Counted from the first letter of the stretch, positions 30,301-43,507 are shown. The stretch is 64,000 nucleotides of DNA from Modestobacter marinus (GCF_011758655.1 NZ_JAAMPA010000001.1:2108001-2172000), one strand, 5' to 3'. Notes: generated from the sequence alone by a model not told the origin. Numbers and translations are program-made.

Positions 30301-30609
30301 GTGACGACCGCTACCAAGGTCAACATCAAGCCGCTCGAGGACCGCGTGGTCGTCCAGGCCAACGAGGCCGAGACCACCACCGCCTCTGGCCTGGTCATCC
30401 CGGACACCGCCAAGGAGAAGCCCCAGGAGGGCACCGTCATCGCTGTCGGCCCCGGCCGCGTCGACGACAACGGCAACCGGGTCCCGCTCGACGTGAACGT
30501 CGGCGACGTGGTCATCTACTCGAAGTACGGCGGCACCGAGGTGCGCTACGGCGGCGAGGACTACCTCGTCCTGTCCGCGCGCGACCTGCTCGCCGTCGTG
30601 GAGAAGTGA
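30301..30609 (+). CDS. groES: Co-chaperonin GroES
   Basis: The 102-residue co-chaperonin caps the GroEL ring. It has [36 protein letters not shown] with the mobile loop, and [32 protein letters not shown] at the end. GTG 30301 is the start. It is under CIRCE control and followed after 114 nt by groEL with a large hairpin between. Confidence 0.97.
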   Translation: MTTATKVNIKPLEDRVVVQANEAETTTASGLVIPDTAKEKPQEGTVIAVGPGRVDDNGNRVPLDVNVGDVVIYSKYGGTEVRYGGEDYLVLSARDLLAVVEK

Positions 30610-30637
30610 CCTCGCTCCTCCGCTAGACCAGCACGAC

Positions 30638-30676
30638 ACCGCCCCGGCGACCCGAACCACCGGGTCCCGGGGCGGT
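30638..30676 (+). terminator. Bipartite hairpin between groES and groEL
   Basis: ACCGCCCCGG (30638-30647) pairs with CCGGGGCGGT (30667-30676). Inside, GACCCG (30649-30654) pairs with CGGGTC (30661-30666) around a 6-nt loop. It lies in the 114-nt gap and could attenuate readthrough so that GroES exceeds GroEL1, or protect the groES mRNA end. Confidence 0.6.
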
Positions 30677-30711
30677 CGTCGTCTGCCCCCGTTCTCCTCC
30701 GCACCACCTGA

Positions 30712-32361
<1,650 letters not shown>

Positions 32362-32382
32362 GCTGAGCGCGACCGGCTGACC

Positions 32383-32416
32383 TCCGCCCCCGTTCCCTCC
32401 TGGGAGCGGGGGCGGA
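32383..32416 (+). terminator. Hairpin terminator after groEL1
   Basis: TCCGCCCCCG (32383-32392) pairs with CGGGGGCGGA (32407-32416). The stem continues with TCCC/GGGA around a 4-nt loop. It starts 21 nt after the stop. Confidence 0.7.
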
Positions 32417-32505
32417 CCCGTGTCGGCGACCGGTGGGCCCACCCGTGCGGGTCAGTCCGCCGGGTCAGGGGCTCAGCGTGGCGGACGCGCCGTCGATGGG
32501 GTGAG

Positions 32506-34119
32506 GTGCAGGAGATGGCGGTCGGTGAGCGGGTCGTGCCCCCCGTGCCTCCGGCGACCCCTGAGGACGCTGCCGGGCTGGCGGCTGCGCTCCACGACCT
32601 GGAGGCGCTGTCCCGCTTCGACGTCGACGGCATCGGCGAGCGGGCGCAGCAGGCCGAGGACGCCGCCCGCGCGCTGGGCGCACCCGACCTGGAGCGGCGG
32701 GCCCGGCTGGTGCTGGCGGACCTGGCCCGACGGCGCGGCGACGTGGCCGAGGCCGGCCGCATCGCCCGTCAGGTGCAGCGCTGGGCCACCGACGCGGACT
32801 CCCGTCACCTGCTGGCCCGCAGCCACTTCCTCCTCGCGGCCGTCCTGCAGGAGCTGGGCGACCTCTCGCTCGCCCTGGAGCACGCCGTCCAGTCGGTGCA
32901 CCTGCTCGGGGACGAGGACCCGCCGGTCCAGCGGATCGACCACCTCGCCCGGCTGGCCGACTGCCAGGGCCTGCAGGGTGACGAGGGAGCCGGCGAGCGT
33001 TACGCGGAGGTGCTCGGTCTGGCCGAGCGGCTCGGCGACGTGGACCGCCAGCTGCTCATCCTGAACAACTGGGCCTACGTGGAGACGATCGCCGGCCGGT
33101 ACGACGGCGCACTGCGCCTGAGCGCGCAGCTGCAGGCCCTCGCCGAACGGCACGGGGTGCCGCTGCACGTCGGGCGGTTGGACACCATCGCCCGCGCCCT
33201 GCTGGGCCTGGGCCGGTTGGCGGAGGCGGAGGACGCGCTGGCGCCGGGCACCGAGTCCGGGGCACTGGACGTCTCGCCGGACGGGGACGCCGGCGCCGAC
33301 TTCCTGCTGACCCTGGCCGAGGTCCGCCGCCGGCGGGGGCACGTGGCGGGCGCCCAGGAGGCGCTGGACGAGTGCGTGCGCCGGTGCGAGCAGCACGGGT
33401 TGACCGCCATCCGGGTGCGTGCCCGGCGGGAGCAGGCCGAGCTGCACGCGGCGGGCGGGGACTACCGGGCCGCCTTCGAGGAGCACCAGCTGTACAGCCA
33501 GGCGGCGCTGGACCTGCAGTCCGCGCAGCGCGACGCCCGGGCCCGGGCGCTGCAGGCGATGTACGAGGCCACGGAGGCGCGGCGGCAGAGCCGGCGCTAC
33601 CGCGAGCTCTCGCTGCGCGACCCGCTGACCGGCCTGTACAACCGCCGCTTCGTCGACGACCAGCTCCCGCAGCTGCTGGACCGGGCGTCCGCCACCGCCG
33701 GGACGGTCTCCGTGGCGCTGGTCGACCTGGACCACTTCAAGCGGATCAACGACGCCTGGTCGCACGACGTGGGGGACCAGGTGCTCCGCGCCGTGGCGGC
33801 GAGGCTCGAGGTCGCGGCGTCCGGCTGGACCGTGCCGGGTGGCTTCGCCGCCCGGATGGGGGGCGAGGAGTTCCTGCTGGTGCTGGTGGGCGGCGACGAG
33901 CGCCGTGCCGTCCGGCAGCTGGACGACCTGCGCCGGGCGGTCACCGCCCACCCCTGGGCCGAGCTGGCCGACGGACTCGCGGTGACCCTCAGCGCCGGGG
34001 TGGCGACCACCGGCGGGAGCGCTGCCGCGTCCCTCGCCGACCTGCTCGGTCGCGCCGACGAGCACCTGTACGAGGCCAAGGCGCGGGGGCGGGACCGGGT
34101 CGTCGGCGACGGGGGCTGA
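32506..34119 (+). CDS. TPR-GGDEF protein, probable soluble diguanylate cyclase
   Basis: A 537-residue protein. Residues about 20-350 are helical repeats of TPR type (for example HFLLAAVLQELGDLSLALEHAVQSVHLL). A GGDEF domain follows from about 365, with RDPLTGLYNRRFVDDQLPQLL and the active site GGEEF at 452-456, so c-di-GMP synthesis is predicted. The RxxD inhibitory site is absent (VPGG in its place). No signal peptide or membrane segment is seen. Start is GTG 32506 or ATG 32515. Confidence 0.88.
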   Translation: MQEMAVGERVVPPVPPATPEDAAGLAAALHDLEALSRFDVDGIGERAQQAEDAARALGAPDLERRARLVLADLARRRGDVAEAGRIARQVQRWATDADSRHLLARSHFLLAAVLQELGDLSLALEHAVQSVHLLGDEDPPVQRIDHLARLADCQGLQGDEGAGERYAEVLGLAERLGDVDRQLLILNNWAYVETIAGRYDGALRLSAQLQALAERHGVPLHVGRLDTIARALLGLGRLAEAEDALAPGTESGALDVSPDGDAGADFLLTLAEVRRRRGHVAGAQEALDECVRRCEQHGLTAIRVRARREQAELHAAGGDYRAAFEEHQLYSQAALDLQSAQRDARARALQAMYEATEARRQSRRYRELSLRDPLTGLYNRRFVDDQLPQLLDRASATAGTVSVALVDLDHFKRINDAWSHDVGDQVLRAVAARLEVAASGWTVPGGFAARMGGEEFLLVLVGGDERRAVRQLDDLRRAVTAHPWAELADGLAVTLSAGVATTGGSAAASLADLLGRADEHLYEAKARGRDRVVGDGG

Positions 34120-34134
34120 GCAGACCCCTGGACA

Positions 34135-34181
34135 GCCGAGAGGGCCGGTCCGACGTGAGTCGTCGGACCGGCCCTCTCGGC
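34135..34181. terminator. Perfect 21-bp hairpin between convergent genes
   Basis: Positions 34135-34155 are exactly complementary to 34161-34181 around the loop TGAGT. It lies 15 nt past the GGDEF stop and 35 nt before the whiB stop, so it can serve both strands. Confidence 0.8.
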
Positions 34182-34216
34182 ATCTCGTCAGCGGGGGGAG
34201 GTCTCCCGCGGACGGA

Positions 34217-34516
34217 TCAGACCGCAGCGGCGATGGCGGCGGGCTCCGCGGCGATCAGCCGCGCGCGCTCCTCCTCGCTCATGCCGCCCCACACCCCGTA
34301 GGGCTCGCGGACGGACAGGGCGTGCTGGAGGCAGGACTCGATCACCGGACAACGTCCGCAGACGGCCTTGGCGGCGGCCTGGCGACGTGCGCGGGCCGGG
34401 CCGCGCTCCCCGTCGGGGTGGAAGAAGAGCGAGGTGCTCTCACCCCGGCAGGAACCGTGCAGCTGCCAGTCCCAGACCTCGGCCACGGGGTTGGGCAGTC
34501 GGCGGATGTCAGCCAT
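34217..34516 (-). CDS. whiD: WhiB-family iron-sulfur regulator, WhiD/WhiB3 type
   Basis: A 99-residue Wbl protein. Cys23, Cys53, Cys56 and Cys62 (HGSCRGE, CGRCPVIESC) bind a 4Fe-4S cluster; GVWGG (74-78) contacts sigma factor; a short basic C-terminus would bind DNA. The start MADIRRLPNPVAEVWDWQL and FFHPDGERG match Streptomyces WhiD and mycobacterial WhiB3. ATG 34516 is preceded by GAGGAGG. It is divergent from the BldM-like gene, as whiD and bldM are neighbours in Streptomyces. Confidence 0.92.
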   Translation of the reverse strand: MADIRRLPNPVAEVWDWQLHGSCRGESTSLFFHPDGERGPARARRQAAAKAVCGRCPVIESCLQHALSVREPYGVWGGMSEEERARLIAAEPAAIAAAV

Positions 34517-34884
34517 TGGACCTCCTCGGCTCGGTGCACCGGGGGGTCTGCCCGGTCGCTTCCGGGCCGATGCCCGCTGCTGACGAGCCGCAAACACGAC
34601 CGTTCGCGTTCGTCGTGCGGAATCGGCCGAGTTGTGCTTCAGCCGCCGCGCACTCACGGGTCGTCACCCGCGGGGGTGACGGCCACTGTCGTCGCGCTAC
34701 CGACAGGATCAAGGTGATCACAGTGAGTGCCGACCACCAGGGTGGGGGACACCCCGACACCCGTCCGGCAGACCGGAGGTGCCGGCGCTCCCGGGAGCGG
34801 GGTGACCACCCCGCTCCGGCCACCCGCCCGGGCGACGCCCGGTCGGTACGCCGCCGGCCCCGGCCGGCGCAGACGGGAGCAGTC
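34517..34884. promoter_or_regulatory. Intergenic control region between whiD-like and bldM-like genes
   Basis: These 368 nt separate two divergent developmental-type regulators. A relatively AT-rich patch (about 34590-34640 and 34690-34740) is the likely promoter zone, but no -35/-10 pair convincing enough to report was found on either strand. No small gene is supported. Confidence 0.3.
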
Positions 34885-35643
34885 GTGATCGAGGACAGGA
34901 CGCGGGGCAACGGCAGCGGTGGATCCGTCGTCTGGGTGTTCGACGAGCGTCGCCGGGTCCGGGACGACGTCGCCGGCCGGCTGCTCGCCCTGCCGTTCGT
35001 CAGCCGCGTCGAGGCCGTCGCCGACCCGGCGGCGCTGATGGCCCGGCTGGACAACCGCGTGCCCGACGTCCTCCTCGTCGGCACCCAGCGGGCGACCGAC
35101 AGCGGGCTCTCCGTCGCCACCCAGGTGTTGCGCGCCCACCCGGCGCTGCCGGTGCTCATGCTCGGGGCGCCGGACGACGCGGAGACCGTGCGCGCCGCGG
35201 TGTCCCTCGGCGCCCGCGGCTACCTCCGCTGGGACGCCAGCCCGGTCGAGCTCGGGCTGGGCCTGTCCCGCACCGGCATGCGGCCCGACGGCGGGCGCCT
35301 GCCCTCGCAGCTGGCCCCGGCACCCCGCAGCCCCCAGCAGGCCGGCGTGCTCGCCGGCGCGCCCATGGGCTCGGGCTGGGGCGGTGCCACCCCGCTGGCC
35401 GGCCTGGCCCCGACCACGGTGCGCTCCACCGTGCCCGAGACGCCGCAGGTCGCCCTGTCGGCGCGGGAGATGCAGGTGCTCACCGGGATGAGCCAGGGCA
35501 AGAGCAACGCCCAGATCGGCCGGGAGCTCTACCTGTCCGAGGACACGATCAAGACCCACGCGCGGCGGCTGTTCCGCAAGCTGGGTGCCAAGGACCGCGC
35601 CGAGGCCGTGGCCACCGGCTTCCGCCGCGGGATGATGCACTGA
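34885..35643 (+). CDS. BldM-like LuxR-family regulator with degenerate receiver
   Basis: A 252-residue protein with a receiver-like domain (about 13-125) and a LuxR helix-turn-helix (192-250). The C-terminal part LSAREMQVLTGMSQGKSNAQIGRELYLSEDTIKTHARRLFRKLGAKDRAEAV is closely like Streptomyces BldM. The phosphoacceptor Asp is replaced by Gly66 in DVLLVGTQ and the acidic pair near the start is FDERR, so phosphorylation is unlikely. A Pro/Ala/Gly-rich linker of about 50 residues joins the domains. GTG 34885 follows GGGAG. Confidence 0.85.
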   Translation: MIEDRTRGNGSGGSVVWVFDERRRVRDDVAGRLLALPFVSRVEAVADPAALMARLDNRVPDVLLVGTQRATDSGLSVATQVLRAHPALPVLMLGAPDDAETVRAAVSLGARGYLRWDASPVELGLGLSRTGMRPDGGRLPSQLAPAPRSPQQAGVLAGAPMGSGWGGATPLAGLAPTTVRSTVPETPQVALSAREMQVLTGMSQGKSNAQIGRELYLSEDTIKTHARRLFRKLGAKDRAEAVATGFRRGMMH

Positions 35644-35648
35644 GCTGA

Positions 35649-37913
<2,265 letters not shown>

Positions 37914-37916
37914 CCC

Positions 37917-39080
37917 ATGCCAGTACGTGACAACGTCGAGATCGGCCTGAACCGCTTCGCCCGCCGTGGCTACGACCTGGACGAGGTGTCGATCGTCCCC
38001 TCCCGGCGCACCCGGGACCACGACGACGTCTCCACCGCCTGGCAGATCGACGCCTTCCGGTTCGACATCCCGCTCGTCACCAGCCCCAGCGACGCGGTGG
38101 TCAGCCCGGGGACCGCGGTCGCGGTCGGGCAGGCCGGCGGGCTGGGCGTGCTCAACGCCGAGGGCCTGTGGGCCCGGTACGACGACCCGACCGACGTCTA
38201 CCGCCGGCTGCGCGACGCCGCCGGGGCCGACAGCGGCCCGCCGACCGCGCTGCTGCAGCAGGTCTACGCCGAGCCGGTGAAGCCGGACCTGATCGCCGCC
38301 CGGGTCAAGGAGGTGCGGGACGCCGGCGTGACGACGGCGGTGCGCGTCTCCCCGCAGCACACCGTGGCGCTCGCCCCGACCGTGCTCGCGGCGGGGGTCG
38401 ACCTGCTGGTCATCCAGGGCACCATCGTCTCCGCCGAGCACGTCACCACCGGCGGGGACGCGTTGAACCTCAAGGAGTTCATCGCCGACCTCGACGTCCC
38501 GGTGATCGTCGGGGGCGCGGCGGACTACCAGACCGCGCTGCACCTGATGCGCACCGGCGCGGCCGGCGTGATCGTCGGCGTGGGCGCCGACAGCTGGTCG
38601 ACCGCGGACGCCGTCATGGGCATCCGCGTCCCGCTGGCCAGCGCGATCGCCGACGCCGCCGCGGCCCGCCGCGACTACCTGGACGAGACCGGTGGCCGGT
38701 ACGTGCACGTCATCGCCAACGGCCGGATCGAGACCAGCGGCGCCATCGCCCGGGCGCTGGCCTGCGGGGCCGACGCCGTCCAGCTCGGTGAGCCGCTGCG
38801 CACCGCCGCCGAGGCCCCGGCCGGCGGCGTCTGGTGGGACTCGGTGGCCGCGCACCCGCGGCTGCCCCGCGGCGGCACATCGGCACCGGCGCAGGCCCGC
38901 GGCACGCTCGAGGAGGTGCTGCTCGGCCCGGCCACCGCCGCCGACGGGCGCACCAACCTCTTCGGTGCCCTGCGCCGCACGATGGCCAAGACCGGCTACC
39001 GGGACCTCAAGGAGTTCCAGCGGGTCGACCTGGTGCTCGGCGGCGGCAGCGACGACGCCCCCGGCCACCTGGCCGGCTGA
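37917..39080 (+). CDS. guaB3: GuaB3-family IMP dehydrogenase-related protein
   Basis: A 387-residue TIM-barrel protein related to GuaB but without CBS domains. It starts NVEIGLNRFARRGYDLDEVSIVPSRRTRD, the GuaB3 signature, and has ALHLMRTGAAGVIVGVGADSWSTADAV where IMPDH has its catalytic cysteine loop; no Cys is present there. Family members from other bacteria have been reported to act as GMP reductases, but activity here is uncertain. It is the second gene of guaB-guaB3-guaA. Confidence 0.92.
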   Translation: MPVRDNVEIGLNRFARRGYDLDEVSIVPSRRTRDHDDVSTAWQIDAFRFDIPLVTSPSDAVVSPGTAVAVGQAGGLGVLNAEGLWARYDDPTDVYRRLRDAAGADSGPPTALLQQVYAEPVKPDLIAARVKEVRDAGVTTAVRVSPQHTVALAPTVLAAGVDLLVIQGTIVSAEHVTTGGDALNLKEFIADLDVPVIVGGAADYQTALHLMRTGAAGVIVGVGADSWSTADAVMGIRVPLASAIADAAAARRDYLDETGGRYVHVIANGRIETSGAIARALACGADAVQLGEPLRTAAEAPAGGVWWDSVAAHPRLPRGGTSAPAQARGTLEEVLLGPATAADGRTNLFGALRRTMAKTGYRDLKEFQRVDLVLGGGSDDAPGHLAG

Positions 39081-39086
39081 CCCCAG

Positions 39087-40670
39087 ATGAGCAGTGGCCT
39101 GTCGAACATGGACTTCCCGACCGTGCTGGTCGTCGACTTCGGTGCCCAGTACGCCCAGCTGATCGCCCGCCGGATCCGGGAGGCCGGCGTCTACTCCGAG
39201 CTGGTCGGCTCCGACGTGCCGGTGGCCGAGCTGCTGGCCCGCGAGCCGGCGGCGATCGTGCTGTCCGGGGGTCCCTCCAGCGTCTACGCCGAGGGCGCGC
39301 CGCAGGTCGACCCGGCCGTCTTCGAGGCGGGGGTGCCTGCCTTCGGCATCTGCTACGGCTTCCAGGCGATGGCCGCCAGCCTCGGCGGCACCGTCGCCCG
39401 CACCGGGGACCGGGAGTACGGCGGCACCCCGCTGACCGTCACCACGCCCGGTCAGCTCTTCGGCCAGCTGCCCAACGAGCAGTCGGTGTGGATGAGCCAC
39501 GGCGACGCGGTCAGCGCGGCGCCGCCCGGGTTCACCGTCACGGCCACCTCCACCGGTGCCCCGGTCGCGGCCTTCGAGGACGTCGACCGGCGGCTGGCCG
39601 GGGTGCAGTTCCACCCCGAGGTGAAGAACACCCCGCACGGGCAGACGGTGCTCGAGCACTTCCTGTTCGACATCGCCGGCCTGGAGCCGAGCTGGACGAT
39701 GGCCAACGTCGTCGACGAGCAGGTCGCCTCGATCCGGGCGCAGATCGGCGACCGCCGGGCCATCTGCGGGCTCTCCGGTGGGGTCGACTCCGCGGTGGCC
39801 GCCGCGCTGGTCCAGCGGGCCATCGGTGACCGGCTCACCTGTGTCTACGTCGACCACGGGCTGATGCGCGAGGGGGAGACCGAGCAGATCGAGCGGGACT
39901 TCGTCGCCGTCACCGGCGCCGACCTGCGCGTCGTCGACGCCAGCGAGCAGTTCCTCGCCGCGCTGGCCGGGGTCAGCGACCCGGAGACGAAGCGGAAGAT
40001 CATCGGCCGGGAGTTCATCCGGGTCTTCGAGCAGGCCGCGCTCGACGTGATCGCCGACGCCAAGGAGCACGGCGAGACCGTCGACTTCCTGGTGCAGGGC
40101 ACGCTCTACCCCGACGTGGTCGAGTCCGGTGGCGGCACCGGGACGGCGAACATCAAGAGCCACCACAACGTCGGTGGGCTGCCCGAGGACCTCACCTTCA
40201 CCCTGGTCGAGCCGCTGCGCACGCTGTTCAAGGACGAGGTGCGCGAGGTCGGCCGGCAGCTGGGCCTGCCCGACACCCTCGTGCAGCGCCAGCCCTTCCC
40301 CGGGCCGGGCCTGGGCATCCGGATCATCGGCGAGGTCACCCGGGAGCGGCTGGACGTGCTGCGCCAGGCCGACGCGATCGCCCGCGAGGAGCTGACCGCG
40401 GCGAAGCTGGACACCGAGATCTGGCAGTGCCCGGTGGTGCTGCTGGCCGACGTCCGCTCCGTGGGGGTGCAGGGCGACGGGCGCACCTACGGCCACCCGA
40501 TCGTGTTGCGCCCGGTGTCCAGCGAGGACGCGATGACCGCGGACTGGACCCGGCTGCCCTACGACGTGCTGGCGAGGATCTCCACCCGGATCACCAACGA
40601 GGTGGCCGAGGTGAACCGGGTCGTGCTCGACGTGACGAGCAAGCCCCCGGGCACCATCGAGTGGGAGTGA
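39087..40670 (+). CDS. guaA: GMP synthase (glutamine-hydrolysing)
   Basis: Converts XMP to GMP. The 527-residue product joins a class I glutaminase domain ([11 protein letters not shown] with Cys89; GVQFHPEV) to an ATP-pyrophosphatase domain ([15 protein letters not shown]) and the dimerisation domain ([24 protein letters not shown] at the end). ATG 39087 follows guaB3 by 6 nt; an ATG at 39108 ([12 protein letters not shown]) is an alternative. Confidence 0.97.
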   Translation: MSSGLSNMDFPTVLVVDFGAQYAQLIARRIREAGVYSELVGSDVPVAELLAREPAAIVLSGGPSSVYAEGAPQVDPAVFEAGVPAFGICYGFQAMAASLGGTVARTGDREYGGTPLTVTTPGQLFGQLPNEQSVWMSHGDAVSAAPPGFTVTATSTGAPVAAFEDVDRRLAGVQFHPEVKNTPHGQTVLEHFLFDIAGLEPSWTMANVVDEQVASIRAQIGDRRAICGLSGGVDSAVAAALVQRAIGDRLTCVYVDHGLMREGETEQIERDFVAVTGADLRVVDASEQFLAALAGVSDPETKRKIIGREFIRVFEQAALDVIADAKEHGETVDFLVQGTLYPDVVESGGGTGTANIKSHHNVGGLPEDLTFTLVEPLRTLFKDEVREVGRQLGLPDTLVQRQPFPGPGLGIRIIGEVTRERLDVLRQADAIAREELTAAKLDTEIWQCPVVLLADVRSVGVQGDGRTYGHPIVLRPVSSEDAMTADWTRLPYDVLARISTRITNEVAEVNRVVLDVTSKPPGTIEWE

Positions 40671-40674
40671 GGAC

Positions 40675-40929
40675 CCCGTCCTCCCCACCACGAGCAAGCT
40701 CGCGGCGGGGCCCGGGACGGGGCCTGACCGCTCCTCGCCGGCGCTCGTCGCGGGCACCAGAGCCACGGGAGTGATCCGGGCCGTCACGTCTCCCTGAGTC
40801 GAGGGGCCCGTCCTCCAGTACCACGAGCGAGCTCGCGGCGTGGCCCGGGACGGGCCTGACCGCTCCTCGCCGGCGCTCGTCGCGGGCGCCAGGGCCACGA
40901 GGTTGATCCGGAACGTCACCTGTCGTGAG
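40675..40929 (+). repeat. Two tandem about-124-bp intergenic repeats with internal hairpins
   Basis: 40675-40798 and 40807-40929 are near copies; shared blocks include CTGACCGCTCCTCGCCGGCG and CTCGTCGCGGGC. Each begins CCCGTCC and contains the complement GGACGGG about 40 nt later, enclosing GAGC/GCTC, so each can fold into a cruciform. They occupy most of the 343-nt guaA-exchanger gap, which holds no gene. They look like a mobile or amplified intergenic repeat family. Confidence 0.8.
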
Positions 40930-41013
40930 ATCGGGGGCCGCCCGAGTGGCGGGGGCTGGGAGCTCATGATCGGGTTGTCGTCGATCTGATCGTCGACTCC
41001 TGGAGGCCCTCGG

Positions 41014-42039
41014 GTGACCACCGGAACGTGGCCGCTCGTCCCGAGTGCGATCGCGCTGGTCGCCATGGCCGCGGTCATCGTGTTCGTGGGCGTCCGGCTG
41101 ACCCGGACGGCCGACGAGCTCGCCGACCGCACCGGCCTCGGTGACGCCATCGGCGGGGCGCTGCTGCTCGGCGCGGTGACCTCGCTGCCGGGCAACGTCA
41201 CCGTCCTCACCGGGGCCCTGGAGGGCGACGCGGGCTTCGCGCTGGCGAACCCGGTCGGCGGGATCGCCCTGCAGACCGTCTGGCTGGCGATCGCCGACCT
41301 GGTGTACCGCCGGGCCAACCTCGAGCACGCGGCCGCGTCGCTGGAGAACGTCATGCAGTCGGTGATCCTCATGGCGATGCTGTCGCTGCCGGTGATCGCC
41401 TACGCGACCCCGCAGCTGACACTGGGCTGGATCCACCCGGTGACGCTGCTCATCCCCCTCCTCTACGCCTACGGGCTGCGGTTGCTGCGCAGGATGCACG
41501 ACCACCCGATGTGGGTGCCCACCCACACCTCGGCGACCGAGGGCGACCACGCGGACGAGGACGACGGCTCCGACCGGTCCACCCCCCGGCTGTGGGCCAC
41601 CCTCGCCGTGTGGGGGCTGATCGTCGGGGTGGCCGGCTGGGTCGTCGGGCAGGCCGGCCTCGGCGTCGCGGCGGGCACCGGCCTGGAGGGCGGCATCATC
41701 GGGTTCACGCTGACCACGGCCGTGAGCTCGCTGCCCGAGCTGGTCGTGCTGGTCACCGCGGTGCGGATGGGGCAGCTCACCCTCGGCGTCGGCAACATCG
41801 TCGGCGGGAACGTCTTCGACATGCTGATGATCGCCGTCGCGGACCTCGGCTACCTGAACGGCTCGCTGTACCGGGACGCCGGCTCGACCAGCCTGATCCT
41901 GCTAGGCGGCACCATGCTGCTGATCGCCGTGCTCACCGCCGGCCTGGTGATGCGCGACCGGAAGGGCATCGGGTTCGAGGGCCTGCTGATACCCGTCATC
42001 TACGTCGCCACGGTCGCCCTGGCGGTCGTCAGCCGGTGA
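41014..42039 (+). CDS. Sodium/calcium exchanger-family membrane protein
   Basis: A 341-residue protein with about ten membrane segments in two halves joined by an acidic loop ([14 protein letters not shown], about 170-185). The second alpha-repeat is canonical: [14 protein letters not shown] and [11 protein letters not shown]. The first is altered: [13 protein letters not shown] has Gly where the ion-binding Glu is expected and the Asn of GSN is missing. GTG 41014 follows TGGAGG. The transported ion is uncertain. Confidence 0.8.
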   Translation: MTTGTWPLVPSAIALVAMAAVIVFVGVRLTRTADELADRTGLGDAIGGALLLGAVTSLPGNVTVLTGALEGDAGFALANPVGGIALQTVWLAIADLVYRRANLEHAAASLENVMQSVILMAMLSLPVIAYATPQLTLGWIHPVTLLIPLLYAYGLRLLRRMHDHPMWVPTHTSATEGDHADEDDGSDRSTPRLWATLAVWGLIVGVAGWVVGQAGLGVAAGTGLEGGIIGFTLTTAVSSLPELVVLVTAVRMGQLTLGVGNIVGGNVFDMLMIAVADLGYLNGSLYRDAGSTSLILLGGTMLLIAVLTAGLVMRDRKGIGFEGLLIPVIYVATVALAVVSR

Positions 42040-42040
42040 C

Positions 42041-42074
42041 GAGGGCCCGGGGAGCGGTCGCTCCCCGGGCCCTC
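42041..42074. terminator. Perfect 16-bp inverted repeat after the exchanger gene
   Basis: GAGGGCCCGGGGAGCG (42041-42056) is complementary to 42059-42074. It starts 1 nt after the stop and lies between convergent genes. Confidence 0.7.
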
Positions 42075-42145
42075 GCGGTCGGATGTCGCTGTGCCTCGGT
42101 GGGTGCCGGGTGACCCCGCCCGCCCCCGGTCCGCGGCGGCTGCCC

Positions 42146-42439
42146 TCAGCTGCGGCGGCGGGCCTTGCGCCACTCGTTGACCAGCAGCGCGACGCCGGCC
42201 CCGATCAGGATGACCCAGGCGACCCCGTTGCCGAACCAGTCCAGGTCCAGGTCCACCCCGGCCATCAGCAGCACCGCCACCAGGATGAACAGCACCCCGG
42301 CGACCAGCGCACCGGCGTCGAGGTCCCGTCGCCGGTCGGGCTCGGTGGGGGAGGCGGTCGAGGAAGCGGTGGAGCCGCCGAGGGTGCCCTGCGGGAACAC
42401 CTCCGTGTCCCGCCGTCCGTAGTCGTCGTGCTCAGCCAC
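42146..42439 (-). CDS. Small membrane protein downstream of PspC-family gene
   Basis: A 97-residue protein. The first 40 residues are polar (MAEHDDYGRRDTEVFPQ, Ser/Thr-rich); two hydrophobic helices follow (about 43-60 and 70-85) and a basic end (EWRKARRRS). It resembles the LiaF/PspC-associated transmembrane region. GTG 42439 overlaps the upstream stop by 8 nt, so the two are coupled. No enzymatic motif is seen. Confidence 0.75.
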   Translation of the reverse strand: MAEHDDYGRRDTEVFPQGTLGGSTASSTASPTEPDRRRDLDAGALVAGVLFILVAVLLMAGVDLDLDWFGNGVAWVILIGAGVALLVNEWRKARRRS

Positions 42440-43373
42440 GGGACACCTCCACGTCGCCCAGACCGGAGTTGATGGTGATCTCGAACTCCGGCTCGGAGTC
42501 CCCGGACCAGTCGGCCGTGCCGCGGCCGGGGAAGAAGCCGGTCTCCACGCTGTCGCCGAACAGGTCGGTCGCGCCGAGCCCCTGGACGACCTCCAGCTGC
42601 ACGTCGGCGGAGAAGGGCACGATGACGTCGATGTCACCGACCCCCGAGTCGATCCGGGTGGTGATCGGGGAGTCCAGGTCGTCCAGGTCCACGTCGCGCA
42701 GGTCCAGCAGCAGGTCACCGGCCCCGTTCTGGTACTCCGACTGCACCGCGGCGGCCGACGCCGGGCGCCACGTGCGGTCGCCCACGCTCCCCGACGGGAC
42801 GTCGACCGTCGAGGCGATCGCCAGCGCCACGGACAGCAGCAGGCCCAGCCCGATGAGCCCGCCCTTGGCGCCCCGGCTGATCCCGGTCAGCGCGCCGAAC
42901 ACCAGGCCGACGCCGACGATCAGCAGGGCCGCGCCCAGCACCCCGCGGGCGCCCAGGTCCACGGTGGTGAACTGGTCGAGCATCACCGCGATGCCGGCGA
43001 TGATCAGCAGCGCCGCCACCGTCACGCCGGGCACCGGCGAACGCGGGCCGGTCCGGGTCTGCTCCGGGACCCCGGGCTGGCCGGGCGGGGCGGCGGGGGC
43101 GGCCGGCATGAGCAGCCACAGCAGCACGTAGATGATCAGGCCGCTGCCGCCGGCGAGGGTCAGCGCGATGGCGCCCACCCGCCACAGCAGGGCGTCGACA
43201 CCGGTGTACTCGGCCAGGCCGCCGGCGACGCCGCCGATCACCCGGTCCGTGCGGCTGCGGCGCAGCGGTGGCCGCGCGACCTGGCCCGGCGGCGGTGGCG
43301 GCGGGGGCGGCCAGGAGCCCGGCGGCTGTTCGGCCGCCGGGGGCGGGGCGGAGGGAGGGAGTGCTGAGGTCAT
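42432..43373 (-). CDS. PspC-domain membrane protein with LiaF-like C-terminal domain
   Basis: A 313-residue protein. A Pro-rich N-terminus (PPPPPPPPG) precedes a PspC domain (about 37-92: RSRTDRVIGGVAGGLAEYTGVDALLWRVG, then a TM helix). Further helices follow to about 190. The C-terminal 110 residues form a beta-rich domain (LLLDLRDVDLDDLDSPITTRIDSGVGDIDVIVP) like the LiaF/toast-rack fold of envelope stress proteins. It is divergent from a PspC-type sensor kinase. Confidence 0.85.
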   Translation of the reverse strand: MTSALPPSAPPPAAEQPPGSWPPPPPPPPGQVARPPLRRSRTDRVIGGVAGGLAEYTGVDALLWRVGAIALTLAGGSGLIIYVLLWLLMPAAPAAPPGQPGVPEQTRTGPRSPVPGVTVAALLIIAGIAVMLDQFTTVDLGARGVLGAALLIVGVGLVFGALTGISRGAKGGLIGLGLLLSVALAIASTVDVPSGSVGDRTWRPASAAAVQSEYQNGAGDLLLDLRDVDLDDLDSPITTRIDSGVGDIDVIVPFSADVQLEVVQGLGATDLFGDSVETGFFPGRGTADWSGDSEPEFEITINSGLGDVEVSRG

Positions 43374-43507
43374 GCCACGAGCCTGCCGCCGCGGTCGCCC
43401 TCGCGGTATCAGGGAACCCCCTGGACCGACCCTGATCCGCGCCGACCGCCCTGCCTCCGGGTGATCACCGGTGTGCGCGGCGCGGGGACGGTGACACCAT
43501 CGCTGTC

